Origin: Microbacterium hydrocarbonoxydans
GTDB lineage: Bacteria; Actinomycetota; Actinomycetes; Actinomycetales; Microbacteriaceae
Reading direction: 5' to 3'
NCBI RefSeq assembly: GCF_023715885.1
Contig: NZ_JAMBOY010000001.1
Coordinates: 558,001 to 622,000 of the forward strand
DNA length: 64,000 bases
Both the position numbers and the translations under genes were made by a program. Below the pieces are notes generated by a model that had not been told where the DNA came from, did no database searches, and was given only the letters and a program-made list of their open reading frames with translations. The stretch's first letter is position 1; every line of letters begins with the position of its first letter. Shown here in pieces: positions 1 to 8,826 of the stretch.

Positions 1-16
1 ACGCTGTCTGCGAGAC

Positions 17-250
17 TCACTCTTCGACCCGCAGATCGTCGGGGGCGTCGCCGCTGTGCTGGGACCCCTCGTCTTCCGGAGCCAGGTCGCCCTGCCCGTC
101 CTCACCGATCTCGGCCTCGAGCGGCTCGTCGCCCTGCGTCTCGGGCTGCTCGGTGTCGGTCGGGAAGGTGCCGTCGGTCGGGTCCTCCGTGCGCGGCACG
201 CCGGGCATCTCCGGCTCGAAGCTGTTCGCGAATGCGTCGATGTTCGTCAT
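17..250 (-). CDS. Small acidic hypothetical protein
   Basis: A 77-residue, strongly acidic and Pro/Glu/Asp-rich protein with no membrane segment or recognisable domain; it is probably largely disordered. The ATG at 250 is preferred over a start 33 bases upstream because AGGAGG lies five bases before it. It is divergent from the aldo/keto reductase at 406, leaving about 155 bases for both promoters. I do not recognise the family. The Shine-Dalgarno sequence and high-GC codon use make it a credible gene. Confidence 0.6.
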   Translation of the reverse strand: MTNIDAFANSFEPEMPGVPRTEDPTDGTFPTDTEQPETQGDEPLEAEIGEDGQGDLAPEDEGSQHSGDAPDDLRVEE

Positions 251-405
251 GGAGTCCTCCTGTGTGGGTTGGCGGACGTCCATGGTGACGCGGACCGAGG
301 GCGAACGCAGGACGGTTGACAGCCGCGTCGCCCGGCTGTATCCCGGCCGACACCTCGGTGCGGCGCATAGTCTTGCCGATACACGACGAGGATGAGGAGA
401 GACGG

Positions 406-1395
406 ATGCTCGAGGCGAAGGACAGCGTGAGACTCGGCGGTTCAGGGCTGAAGATCTCCCCCGTGGTGCTCGGATGCATGAGCTTCGGCGTTCCGGACCG
501 CGGGGCGCACCCGTGGTCGCTCGACGAGGAGGCGAGTCGTCCGCTGATCCGGCACGCGCTCGAGACCGGGATCACGACGTTCGACACGGCCGACGTGTAC
601 TCCGACGGCACCAGCGAGGAGATCGTCGGACGGGCCCTCGCCGACTTCGCGCGCCGAGACGAGATCGAGATCGCCACGAAGGTGCACGGCCGCATGGGGC
701 CCGCTGCCAATCAGGCTGGGCTCAGCCGCGCGCACATCATGAGTGGCATCGACGCGAGCCTGCGGCGCCTCGGCACCGACTACGTCGACCTGTACCAGAT
801 CCACCGCTGGGACCCCGATACGCCCATCGAGGAGACCATGGAGGCTTTGAACGACGTCGTGCGCTCGGGCAAGGCGCGGTACATCGGCGCGTCGTCGATG
901 TGGACCTGGCAGTTCGCGACCGCCCAGCACGTCGCACTCCAGAACGGGTGGACGCCGTTCGTCTCGATGCAGGACCAGTACAACCTGCTGCAGCGCGAGG
1001 AGGAGCGCGAGATGCACCCGTACTGCCTCGACTCCGGGGTCGGCGTGCTGCCCTGGTCGCCGCTCGCCCGCGGACGCATGACCCGCGACTGGGACGACAC
1101 GACGGCCAGGACCGAGTCGGATGCGTTCGGCGCGACGCTCTACCGGAGCGAGGAGCGGTCGAACCGCACGATCGTCGAGGCCGTCGCGCGCGTCGCCGAG
1201 GCCCGCGGCGTCTCACGCGCGCAGATCGCGCTCGCCTGGGTCGCTCAGCAGGATGCCGTGACCGCGCCGATCGTCGGCGCGACGCGCGTCGGGCACATCG
1301 ACGACGCGGTGGCCTCCGTCGGCATCCGTCTCGAGGAGTCCGAGGTCGAGGCGCTGGAAGCCGCCTACACGCCCCGCGCACCCGAGGGGTTCTGA
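406..1395 (+). CDS. Aldo/keto reductase
   Basis: A 329-residue NADPH-dependent aldo/keto reductase with the AKR tetrad visible: Asp and Tyr in FDTADVYSDG, Lys in EIATKVHG and His in YQIHRWD. The C-terminal cofactor part (IVGATRVGHIDDAV) is complete. It resembles the cytosolic YajO/Tas-like subgroup that reduces small carbonyl compounds; the substrate cannot be read from sequence. The ATG at 406 has GAGGAGA about six bases upstream, and the reading frame before it looks like leader rather than protein. It is transcribed alone, convergent with the UPF0303 gene 18 bases downstream. Confidence 0.9.
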   Translation: MLEAKDSVRLGGSGLKISPVVLGCMSFGVPDRGAHPWSLDEEASRPLIRHALETGITTFDTADVYSDGTSEEIVGRALADFARRDEIEIATKVHGRMGPAANQAGLSRAHIMSGIDASLRRLGTDYVDLYQIHRWDPDTPIEETMEALNDVVRSGKARYIGASSMWTWQFATAQHVALQNGWTPFVSMQDQYNLLQREEEREMHPYCLDSGVGVLPWSPLARGRMTRDWDDTTARTESDAFGATLYRSEERSNRTIVEAVARVAEARGVSRAQIALAWVAQQDAVTAPIVGATRVGHIDDAVASVGIRLEESEVEALEAAYTPRAPEGF

Positions 1396-1413
1396 GCGGG
1401 GCTCCGCCCGCGG

Positions 1414-1893
1414 TCAGTCGCGCTGCGCGGACGCCAGCTCTCGCAAGGCGTCGGCGACGAGCGCGTGGTCATCGGCCGACGGCAGACCCGACACGGTCGC
1501 CACGGCCACGACGCCCACGCCGCGAACACGCACCGGGACGGCTCCGCCGGCGACGGCGTACGTCGCGGCATCCAGCCATCCCGGCTCCATCGGGTCACGT
1601 CCCCCCGCTGCCACACGCGCTTCGAGCAGCGCCGTGCTGGTCTCGAAGCGCAGCGCGGTCGCCGCCTTCTTCGCGACCCACGAGTCGTTGTCGGCCGTCG
1701 CGCCGGGGAGCGAGGCGTGGAAGAGCACCCCGAAGGCGGTGCGGATGTCGATCGCGATCGGCGCCGACTCCGCCAGTCCGCGCTCGGCGATCGCGCGGCC
1801 GAGCGCCCACGCGTCGGCCCTGTCGAATCGGTCGAGCTCGAGCTCCGAGTGCTCCTCCTCGAGGCGGCTGAGCCATGCGTCGTCTGTCATCAT
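1414..1893 (-). CDS. UPF0303/HbpS-like (heme-degrading domain) protein
   Basis: A 159-residue protein of the UPF0303 (YBR137W-like) group within the HbpS/heme_degrading fold. The conserved features are an N-terminal acidic helix (EEEHSELELDRFDRADAW), an IAIDIR strand, and the central WVAKKAATALRFETST segment. The C-terminal GGAVPVRVRGVGVVAVATVSGLP strand pair is typical of HbpS folds. Function in bacteria is unproven; the fold suggests small-molecule or heme binding. The start at 1893 has AAGGA six bases upstream, and a second ATG lies at 1890. It is divergent from mug. Confidence 0.8.
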   Translation of the reverse strand: MMTDDAWLSRLEEEHSELELDRFDRADAWALGRAIAERGLAESAPIAIDIRTAFGVLFHASLPGATADNDSWVAKKAATALRFETSTALLEARVAAGGRDPMEPGWLDAATYAVAGGAVPVRVRGVGVVAVATVSGLPSADDHALVADALRELASAQRD

Positions 1894-1948
1894 CGTCGAT
1901 CCTTCCGTGGCGAGGGTGCTCCCCCAGTCTGCCGCCCCTGGTCGGGCG

Positions 1949-1961
1949 TAGAGTCCGAGTG
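1949..1961 (+). promoter_or_regulatory. Leaderless-type -10 element of mug
   Basis: TAGAGT at 1949-1954 is followed by six bases and then the GTG start at 1961, and no Shine-Dalgarno sequence is present. A TANNNT -10 box six or seven bases before the start codon puts the transcription start on the start codon itself, the usual actinobacterial leaderless arrangement. It recurs at several other genes in the window. Confidence 0.5.
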
Positions 1962-2527
1962 TGCCCGATCCTCGACCCGCCCTGATCATGCCGCCGCTCA
2001 TCGACGAACGGACGCGGCTGCTGTTCGTCGGCATCAACCCCGGGCTGCGTTCGGCCGAGGTCGCCGCACCCTTCGCGCACCGCAGCAACCGGTTCTGGAA
2101 GGCGCTGCATGCCGCCGGCATCCTCGACCGGGTCGTCGATGCGTATGACGGCGTGACGCCGCCCGATCGCGAGCACATCCTCGCGCGCGGCGTCGGGGTC
2201 AGCACGCTCGTGCAGCGGGCGACCCGCGCCGCCGACGAGCTCGCCCCGGAGGAGCTGGTCGCCGGGGTCGACGACCTGCGGCACCTCGTGGCCGAGCACG
2301 ACCTCGCGGTGGTCGCGATGCTCGGCATCGGCGCCTACCGCACCGGTTTCGGGCGTCGGAAGGCCCGCCAGGGCGTGCAGGAGGAGACGCTGGGCGGCGC
2401 CGAGCTGCGAGTGCTGCCCAATCCGAGCGGGCTGAACGCCGGGTCGACGCTCGCCGACCTCGCGACCGCTTTCCGCGAGGCGGCGGTCGCCGCGGGGATC
2501 GTCGACGGAGAGGACCCTTCGCCATGA
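1961..2527 (+). CDS. mug: G/U mismatch-specific DNA glycosylase
   Basis: A 188-residue member of the Mug/TDG uracil-DNA glycosylase family, which removes uracil or ethenocytosine opposite guanine. Both family motifs are present: GINPG with its catalytic Asn (near residue 28) and the intercalating-loop motif NPSGLNAG (near residue 150). FAHRSNRFWKALH between them is also characteristic. The GTG at 1961 lacks a Shine-Dalgarno sequence but fits a leaderless start; an internal ATG at 1988 is the alternative. The stop overlaps the next gene's ATG by four bases, so the two are translationally coupled. Confidence 0.92.
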   Translation: MPDPRPALIMPPLIDERTRLLFVGINPGLRSAEVAAPFAHRSNRFWKALHAAGILDRVVDAYDGVTPPDREHILARGVGVSTLVQRATRAADELAPEELVAGVDDLRHLVAEHDLAVVAMLGIGAYRTGFGRRKARQGVQEETLGGAELRVLPNPSGLNAGSTLADLATAFREAAVAAGIVDGEDPSP

Positions 2528-3249
2528 CCGACGCGGATGCCGAGCTCCGTGCCCTGCAGTCACGGGCCTACGGACGGGATGCCGACATCGCCCGCGACCC
2601 CGAGGCGATGAGGCGCCTCGCCGACCTCGAAGCGCCGCAGCCCGTCGAGCCGTCGGTCGCCGTCGTACCTCCGTCGGCGACGCCCGTGTCAGCATCGGAG
2701 GCGGCGCCGTCCACGGCTGCGGAATCCATCGAACCCGAGGCCGAGCCGCGACTCGGGTTCTTCGATCCACGCCCGCGCGCGGCATGGATCGCCGTCGCGT
2801 GCGCGGCCGTCGCGGTCGTGGCCGCCGTCTCGGCGTCCGTCGCCACGGCCGTCACCGCGGCCGCTCGTCCTGTCGAGCCGGGACTCGTCGACACGATCGC
2901 CGTCGATCCCGGCGCCGACTGGTGGGACGCCCTCGGCGAGCGCACCGACGGATCGGTGCTCTTCGAGGACTGGTACGGGCTGACGTTCGTGCGCAACGAG
3001 GGCTGGAGCGAGATCGACGACCAGCGGTGCCTTCTGGGAGTGCCGACCGAGACCGTCCGGTCCGCATCGAACGGTTTCACAGCGATCGGAATGGAGTGCT
3101 CCGCCGGCGCGTTCCCGGCATCCCTCCAGATCATCGTCGATGCCGGACAGCCCGATGCGTTGCGCGACCGGTTCCCCGAGGGCGCGGCCCTGAAGTTCAC
3201 GCTGCGCGGCGACACGGTCGAGGTGCGCGCCGACAGTCAGGACGGATGA
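2524..3249 (+). CDS. Single-pass membrane protein of unknown function
   Basis: A 241-residue protein with an N-terminal cytoplasmic stretch (about residues 1-85) containing repeated Ala/Pro/Val/Glu. One long Ala/Val membrane helix follows (about 88-115), then a C-terminal extracytoplasmic domain of about 120 residues. The outer domain has two cysteines (QRCLLG and MECSAG) that could form a disulphide. The family is not recognised. Its start overlaps the mug stop (ATGA), so it is probably co-expressed with mug. The domain layout resembles small putative substrate-binding or anchored proteins, but no function is assigned. Confidence 0.75.
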   Translation: MTDADAELRALQSRAYGRDADIARDPEAMRRLADLEAPQPVEPSVAVVPPSATPVSASEAAPSTAAESIEPEAEPRLGFFDPRPRAAWIAVACAAVAVVAAVSASVATAVTAAARPVEPGLVDTIAVDPGADWWDALGERTDGSVLFEDWYGLTFVRNEGWSEIDDQRCLLGVPTETVRSASNGFTAIGMECSAGAFPASLQIIVDAGQPDALRDRFPEGAALKFTLRGDTVEVRADSQDG

Positions 3250-3304
3250 TGACGTTCCGCGACAGCAGTTGTCAACGTCTGGCCCCTGCGTCCGGGGTGG
3301 CTTC

Positions 3305-4153
<849 letters not shown>

Positions 4154-4175
4154 TCGAGCCCGCGATCCACTGAGG

Positions 4176-4213
4176 AGGGGCGGATGCCGGGTGAGCGCCC
4201 GGCATCCGCCCCT
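4176..4213. terminator. Bidirectional hairpin terminator
   Basis: A perfect 16-bp inverted repeat (AGGGGCGGATGCCGGG at 4176-4191 and its complement at 4198-4213) with a six-base loop. It lies between two convergent genes, so it can terminate both. A weak CTT-rich end follows on the plus strand. Its core GGCGGATGC recurs in the hairpin at 58301. Confidence 0.85.
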
Positions 4214-4227
4214 TCCCGGATCCGCCC

Positions 4228-4494
4228 TCAGGCGCTCAGCGACCCGAGGCTGCCGAAGATCAGTCGCGGACTCGCGTCCGTGTGCAGCACCGTGAAGAGG
4301 GTGCGCGTGCAAGACCGGCAGCGCACGATCGCGGCGCTGTCGTCGAGCTCGACGACGGCCTCGGCCAGACAGGCCTCGCTGCCGCATCCGTCGCACGTGC
4401 CGCGGAGCCCGGTGACGTCGATGCCGAGGATGTCGAGCACCTGACCGGCGATGGCATTGCCGTCCACGCGGGCGGCGGGGTGATCGTGACTCAT
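4228..4494 (-). CDS. DUF6510-type zinc-ribbon protein
   Basis: An 88-residue protein with two CxxC pairs (TCDGCGSEAC near residue 35 and RCRSCTRTL near residue 59), consistent with a zinc ribbon, and an N-terminal helical segment. It matches the small actinobacterial DUF6510 proteins found next to this oxidoreductase pair. The start at 4494 has GGAGG six bases upstream and overlaps the stop of the ferredoxin-reductase-like gene by one base. It is therefore the third gene of a coupled operon. A role in assembly or electron transfer for the upstream molybdoenzyme is an inference from position only. Confidence 0.8.
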   Translation of the reverse strand: MSHDHPAARVDGNAIAGQVLDILGIDVTGLRGTCDGCGSEACLAEAVVELDDSAAIVRCRSCTRTLFTVLHTDASPRLIFGSLGSLSA

Positions 4495-5213
4495 CAGCTG
4501 CCTCCGAACCTCTCGGTGCGCACGCGGTCGGGCTCGTGCCCGAGCTGCACGAGGATGCTCGACACGTGCTCGACGAATCCGGTGGGCCCGCAGACGAACA
4601 CGAGGGGCCGTCGGTCCGCCGGCCAGACGGCGTCGGCGACGGCATCCGCGTCGAGCCTTCCCGCCCTGCCGTTCCACCCGGGAGGAGCCGACCGCGTGTA
4701 CGCCCAGCGCACGCCGACCCCCGCGTCGTCGGCCGCCAGTTCGGCCCCGAACATCGCATCGTCCGCACTGCGGACGGAGTACAGCAGGCGCATCGACGAT
4801 CCGGCGCCCGCCGCCTTCGCCGCACGCGCCATCGCGACCAGCGGGACGATGCCCGATCCGCCGGCGATCAGCTGCACCGGACCTTCTTGATCCGGCCGCC
4901 ACACGAAGAAGCGGCCCAGCGGACCCTTGACCTCGAGCTCGTCGCCGACCATCACGTCACGGACGAGATAGGGCGACACCTCTCCGGTCGGGATCTCGTC
5001 GACCCCGAGCTCGATGACCGTCGAATCCCCGGACGACGCGAGCGAGTACGAGCGCACGGCCTGATAGCCGTCTTCGGCGGTCAGCCGCACGTCGACGTGC
5101 TGGCCTGGATCGCTCCCGGGCCAGTCGGACACGTCGAGCAGGATGCTGCGCGACGACGCCGTCTGCTCCGTGACGCCGACCACACGCGCCGGCCGCCAGC
5201 CGGCGACGATCAC
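4494..5213 (-). CDS. FAD/NAD(P)-binding oxidoreductase (ferredoxin-NADP reductase-like)
   Basis: A 239-residue flavoprotein reductase without an iron-sulphur domain. The FAD-binding RSYSLASS motif is near residue 55, the NAD(P) motif GGSGIVPLVAMARA near residue 117 and the C-terminal CGPTGFVEHV near residue 205. The GTG start at 5213 overlaps the TGA of the preceding molybdopterin protein. It probably passes electrons from NAD(P)H to that protein, since such pairs are common in actinobacteria. The electron donor and acceptor are not determined by sequence alone. Confidence 0.88.
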   Translation of the reverse strand: MIVAGWRPARVVGVTEQTASSRSILLDVSDWPGSDPGQHVDVRLTAEDGYQAVRSYSLASSGDSTVIELGVDEIPTGEVSPYLVRDVMVGDELEVKGPLGRFFVWRPDQEGPVQLIAGGSGIVPLVAMARAAKAAGAGSSMRLLYSVRSADDAMFGAELAADDAGVGVRWAYTRSAPPGWNGRAGRLDADAVADAVWPADRRPLVFVCGPTGFVEHVSSILVQLGHEPDRVRTERFGGS

Positions 5214-5803
5214 CAATAGCGCTCCTCGGTCCAAGGATCGCCGTGCATGTTGTAGCCGTTCTGCTCCCAGAATCCGGGGGCGTCCTCGTCCATGAGGGTG
5301 AGACCCCTGACCCACTTGGCGCTCTTCCAGAAGTAGAGGTGCGGCACGATCAGCCTGGCCGGTCCCCCATGCTCGGGGTCGAGCGGCTCGCCCTCGAATT
5401 CCGAGACGACCCACGCCTGTCCGCCGAGCAGGTCGTCGAGCGGAATGTTCGTGGTGTACCCGCCGTAGGAATGGGCCATCGCATACGACGCACTCGTGTC
5501 GATGCCGGCCAGCAGGGTGTCGAGCGACACACCGCGCCAGTGCGTGCCGAGCTTCGACCAACGGGTGACGCAGTGGATGTCGGTGTGCACATCTTCGAGG
5601 GGCAGCGCGTGCAGCTCGTTCCAGGTCCAAGACGTCAGGGCGCCGCTCTCGTCTCGGATGCCGAAGCTCCACTCCGACGTGTCGATCCGCGGCGTGGGGC
5701 CGGCTGAGAGGACAGGGAAGTCCTCGGTGAGGTACTGCCCGGGAGGGAGGTTCGGCTCGCTCTCCCGCCGCCGCCCGCCGAATCCTCGCGAGATCACAGC
5801 CAT
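5210..5803 (-). CDS. Molybdopterin-dependent oxidoreductase (sulfite oxidase/YedY-like)
   Basis: A 197-residue member of the sulfite oxidase/MsrP molybdopterin fold, with the Mo-ligating cysteine in HCVTRWSK (C78). The family motifs HSYGGYTTN, EHGGPARLIVP and YFWKSAKW all follow. No Tat signal or membrane segment is present, so this is a cytoplasmic form unlike periplasmic MsrP. It is the first gene of a three-gene operon with the flavin reductase and the zinc-ribbon protein. The start at 5803 follows GGAGAGGA. The likely reaction is reduction of a sulfoxide or N-oxide substrate; which one is unknown. Confidence 0.9.
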   Translation of the reverse strand: MAVISRGFGGRRRESEPNLPPGQYLTEDFPVLSAGPTPRIDTSEWSFGIRDESGALTSWTWNELHALPLEDVHTDIHCVTRWSKLGTHWRGVSLDTLLAGIDTSASYAMAHSYGGYTTNIPLDDLLGGQAWVVSEFEGEPLDPEHGGPARLIVPHLYFWKSAKWVRGLTLMDEDAPGFWEQNGYNMHGDPWTEERYW

Positions 5804-5976
5804 TCGTCATCCTCTCCCGTACACATGGCGCCAGCTTGGCCCGATATACCGGTCTTGCGCAAGCGCAGCGCCGGAGTCGCAGGGCCCCGGTGCCGTCCCG
5901 GCCGCGCGGGCGGTTGCCCGCATACACTCGAGGGAGTCGCGTCGCGAGTCCGGGCGCGAAGTTCGAAGGTGAGATC

Positions 5977-6573
5977 GTGCCGCTGTCCGAGACGTCCGGA
6001 GGCCCCGACGACGTGGAGCTCCTGTATCGACTCTCGCGCGGCGACGAACCGGCGTACCGTCTGCTGCACGACAGACATCAGGCGACGGTCTTCCGCATCG
6101 CTCTCCTCCTGACGGACACGGTGAGGGATGCCGAAGAGGTCGCCGCGACGGCGTTCCTCGAACTGTGGCGAAGACGAGCCAGGGTCCGCCTCGTGCGCAC
6201 CTCGGTGCTGCCGTGGCTGCTGGTCGCCACGTGCACCGCGGCGACCGACGCGCTGCGATCACGGCGACGATACCGCCGCCTGCTCCGCAGGATTCCCGCG
6301 GACGGCGGGGCGTCGGATCACGCGGAAGCGGTCGCGCGGGCCGTCGACGCGCTGAAGCTCCCCGACGGCCTCGGCACGGGTCTGAGAGAACTCGGCCGCC
6401 GCGATTCCCGCATCGCGGTCCTGTGCCTCGTGCATGGGCTGACCGCCTCCGACGCGGCGCTCGTCCTCCGCTCTCCGGAGCCCGCCGTGTTGTCGCGTCT
6501 GACCCGCGTGCGCCGGAGGCTGCGGCGAGCGCCGCACCGGTACCCGTCGGCCGTCGAGGAGGCGAACGCATGA
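5977..6573 (+). CDS. ECF-type RNA polymerase sigma factor
   Basis: A 198-residue sigma-70-like protein. Region 2 spans about residues 15-80 (ELLYRLSRGDEPAYRLLHDRH, then DAEEVAATAFLELWRR), and a divergent region 4 spans about 135-190 (VLCLVHGLTASDAALVLRSPEP, with a basic C-terminus). The GTG at 5977 has AAGGTGAG upstream and avoids a low-complexity N-terminal extension. The stop overlaps the start of a single-pass membrane protein, the usual sigma/anti-sigma pairing. Region 4 is less canonical than in most ECFs, so promoter recognition may be unusual. TACACT at 5923 could be its own -10 box. Confidence 0.8.
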   Translation: MPLSETSGGPDDVELLYRLSRGDEPAYRLLHDRHQATVFRIALLLTDTVRDAEEVAATAFLELWRRRARVRLVRTSVLPWLLVATCTAATDALRSRRRYRRLLRRIPADGGASDHAEAVARAVDALKLPDGLGTGLRELGRRDSRIAVLCLVHGLTASDAALVLRSPEPAVLSRLTRVRRRLRRAPHRYPSAVEEANA

Positions 6574-7082
6574 CTCGATCGGACGGCAGGATGCCGCACC
6601 ACGACGAGGTCCAGGAACTCCTCGTCGAGCAGATGCGCCGCGATCTCGCTCGACCCGTGTGGTGGAAGACGCTCTGGGGCCGCCTGACCATCGCGGGCGG
6701 GGTGGTCGCTGTGGCAGGGGTCGCCGTCGCAGGTGTCGTGCTGCTCGACGAGCGACCCGTCACCGAGACGAGCATCGTGCACTGCCTCGAAGGCCCGTAT
6801 CGCAACCCCGACGGCACCCTGTCGGGGGCGGCGGCGAGTGTCGCCACCCCCGACGGCGTCCTCGCGATCGAAGACGCGGAGGCCATGTGCGTTCAGATGT
6901 GGGAGGCGGGCGCGTTCGAGGAGAACGACCCGCTGTCCGCCACTCCGACGCCCGGCACGGCGCCGGCGGAGTTCACCACCTGCGTCACGGATGAGGGCGA
7001 GGCAGCCGTGGTTCCCGGGATCATCGAGTGCTCGGTCCTTCGGCTGCATCCCTACCGACCCGCAGAGCCGATCGACGGGTAG
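6570..7082 (+). CDS. Single-pass membrane protein, probable anti-sigma partner
   Basis: A 170-residue protein with a short cytoplasmic N-terminus (about 1-32, HHDEVQELLVEQMRRDLARP), one Val/Ala-rich membrane helix (about 40-62) and an outer domain. Four cysteines (IVHCLEG, AMCVQMW, TTCVTDEG, IECSVLR) could give two disulphides. It overlaps the ECF gene by four bases and has AGGAGG seven bases before its ATG. The anti-sigma assignment rests on this pairing and topology; no zinc-binding anti-sigma motif (HxxxCxxC) is seen. Confidence 0.65.
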   Translation: MTRSDGRMPHHDEVQELLVEQMRRDLARPVWWKTLWGRLTIAGGVVAVAGVAVAGVVLLDERPVTETSIVHCLEGPYRNPDGTLSGAAASVATPDGVLAIEDAEAMCVQMWEAGAFEENDPLSATPTPGTAPAEFTTCVTDEGEAAVVPGIIECSVLRLHPYRPAEPIDG

Positions 7083-7124
7083 CGCTGACGGCTCGCGGAG
7101 CCCGAGGGCCGCAGCCGCGGTGGC

Positions 7125-8135
7125 TCAGTGAGCGACCTCAGCCCACGTTCGGGTGCGCAGCGACTCGTCGATGGCGTCGAGGACGCGTGCGGCGGAGACC
7201 GCCTCCTCGATGCCGATGCGGCTCGGCAGGTCGAACTCCACCATCTGGAGGAAGTAGTCGAACTGCTGTGGGACCACACCGTCCAGACGCCCGTCGAGCT
7301 CGGGATCGAGCATGGTGTTGGGCAGGCGGAACTCGTCCAGCGTGTCGAGGGAGACGCCCTCTGCGGTGACGTCCACCTTGATGTTGCCGTCGGTGCCGTA
7401 GAGGTCGAACTGGGAGGCGAGTCCGCTCGGGGTGGATTCCGGCAGCACCCAGGAGATCTCGATCGTGCCGACGGCACCGTTCTCGAGTTCCGCGAGGATG
7501 AGAGCGACATCCACGCCGTCCTTGCTTGCGGCCGGGAGCACCTTCGCCGCGGTCGTCGCCGAGACGCGCACGATGGGACTGCCCGAGATCCACTGCACCA
7601 GGTCGATGTCGTGGATGCCCTGATACATGTAGATCGGCGAGGCGCCGTTGTTCGCGAAGCCGACGCTGCGGGGAACGATGCGGGCGGCGCGGAAGTGCAC
7701 GGGCTCTCCCACCGCCCCCGCGGCCACGGTCTTCGCCGCTGAGCGGAAGCGAGGGTCGTGACGAAGAACGTGCCCGACGAGGACCTTGGATTCGGTGGCT
7801 TCGGCGGCGGCGTCGGCGATGGCGCGCGCGCCCTCCAGGGTGTCCGCCAGCGGCTTCTCGACGAGCACGTGCAGACCGGCCTGCAGAGCCTCGACCGTCA
7901 CCCCGACGTGGAGCCTGTCCGGCACGGCGATGATGACTCCGTCGAGGGCGACGTCCTCGCGGGCGGCGTTGAGCGTCGGATACCAGGGCGCGCCGTACTG
8001 CTGGGCGACGCGGCGCCCGCTCTCCTCGAACGGGTCGACGACCGCGGCCAGGGTGGCGCGGGGATTCTCCGCGACGATGCGACAGTGCACCTGGCCCATA
8101 CGGCCGGCGCCGACGACGGCGATGTTGGTGGTCAT
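7125..8135 (-). CDS. Gfo/Idh/MocA family oxidoreductase
   Basis: A 336-residue NAD(P)-dependent oxidoreductase. The Rossmann motif GAGRMGQVH is at residues 9-17, the catalytic-lysine motif EKPLADT is near residue 94, and the C-terminal sheet domain is complete. It is the last gene of the amino-sugar operon and overlaps nanE by four bases. One well-characterised family branch (YjhC/NanOx) oxidises 2,7-anhydro-sialic acid to free sialic acid. That role would suit a neighbour of NanE, but without a lyase gene in the cluster it remains a hypothesis. Inositol or other sugar oxidation is equally possible from sequence. Confidence 0.88.
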   Translation of the reverse strand: MTTNIAVVGAGRMGQVHCRIVAENPRATLAAVVDPFEESGRRVAQQYGAPWYPTLNAAREDVALDGVIIAVPDRLHVGVTVEALQAGLHVLVEKPLADTLEGARAIADAAAEATESKVLVGHVLRHDPRFRSAAKTVAAGAVGEPVHFRAARIVPRSVGFANNGASPIYMYQGIHDIDLVQWISGSPIVRVSATTAAKVLPAASKDGVDVALILAELENGAVGTIEISWVLPESTPSGLASQFDLYGTDGNIKVDVTAEGVSLDTLDEFRLPNTMLDPELDGRLDGVVPQQFDYFLQMVEFDLPSRIGIEEAVSAARVLDAIDESLRTRTWAEVAH

Positions 8136-8824
8136 GCTGATGCTCCCTTCGTGAGCGTGGGCACGGCAGCCAGATAGCGCTTGGTCAGCGCCATGGGCTC
8201 CGTGATGGATGTTCCGACGACGACCGCGAACGCCCCGGCGTCGAATGCCGCCCGCAACTCGTCTGGGGACTTGATGCGTCCTTCGGCGATGACGGGTGTG
8301 GGAAGAGCAGCGAGCCGACCGACCAGCGCGATGTCGGGATCACCGTTGCGATTCTGCGGAACGCTCGTGTAGCCGGAGAGGGTGGTGCCGACAAGCTCCG
8401 CGCCGAGGTCCGCAGCATGGGTGCCCGCCTCGAAGCCGTCGACGTCGGCCATGACAGGGGCGCCGAGCTCACGGACGGCGGGCAGCAGGGTGTCCACGTG
8501 CGGGAACTCCCCTCTGGCGCGCAGCGTCGCGTCCAGAGCGACGATATCCGCCCCGGCATCCAGGAGCATCTTCGCCCGGTCGACCGTGGGCGTGATCCAC
8601 TGGACGCCGTCCTCCACCACCTTCTCCAAGCCGATGATCGGAACGTCGACGCGCGCGCGCACGGCGGCCACGTGCTCTGCACTGTTGATGCGCACGGCCG
8701 AAGCGCCGGCGAGGACCGCGGCTTCGGCGATGGCGGCGATGATTCCCGGATCGCGCAACGGCGACCCGTCCGGCGCTTGACAGGACACGATGAGGTGTCC
8801 GCGTAGCGTCTCGAGGTCGAGCAT
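8132..8824 (-). CDS. nanE: Putative N-acetylmannosamine-6-phosphate 2-epimerase
   Basis: A 230-residue TIM-barrel protein of the NanE family, converting ManNAc-6-P to GlcNAc-6-P. Family features in order are LIVSCQAPDGSPL at the N-terminus, SAVRINSAEH, PIIGLEKV, GADIVALDAT with the catalytic-region Asp, MADVDGFEAG, TTLSGYTS and IAEGRIKSP. The ATG follows a GGAG inside the end of the kinase gene. Its product feeds GlcNAc-6-P into the same operon's NagB, but the NagA deacetylase needed between them is not encoded here and must come from elsewhere. Confidence 0.92.
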   Translation of the reverse strand: MLDLETLRGHLIVSCQAPDGSPLRDPGIIAAIAEAAVLAGASAVRINSAEHVAAVRARVDVPIIGLEKVVEDGVQWITPTVDRAKMLLDAGADIVALDATLRARGEFPHVDTLLPAVRELGAPVMADVDGFEAGTHAADLGAELVGTTLSGYTSVPQNRNGDPDIALVGRLAALPTPVIAEGRIKSPDELRAAFDAGAFAVVVGTSITEPMALTKRYLAAVPTLTKGASA

Positions 8825-8826
8825 TC

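Noticed and set aside
102..710. Minus-strand frame of 202 codons overlapping the first aldo/keto reductase
   Set aside because: It is antisense to a clear AKR gene and its C-terminal half is a frame-shifted reading of the small acidic protein; no ribosome binding site.
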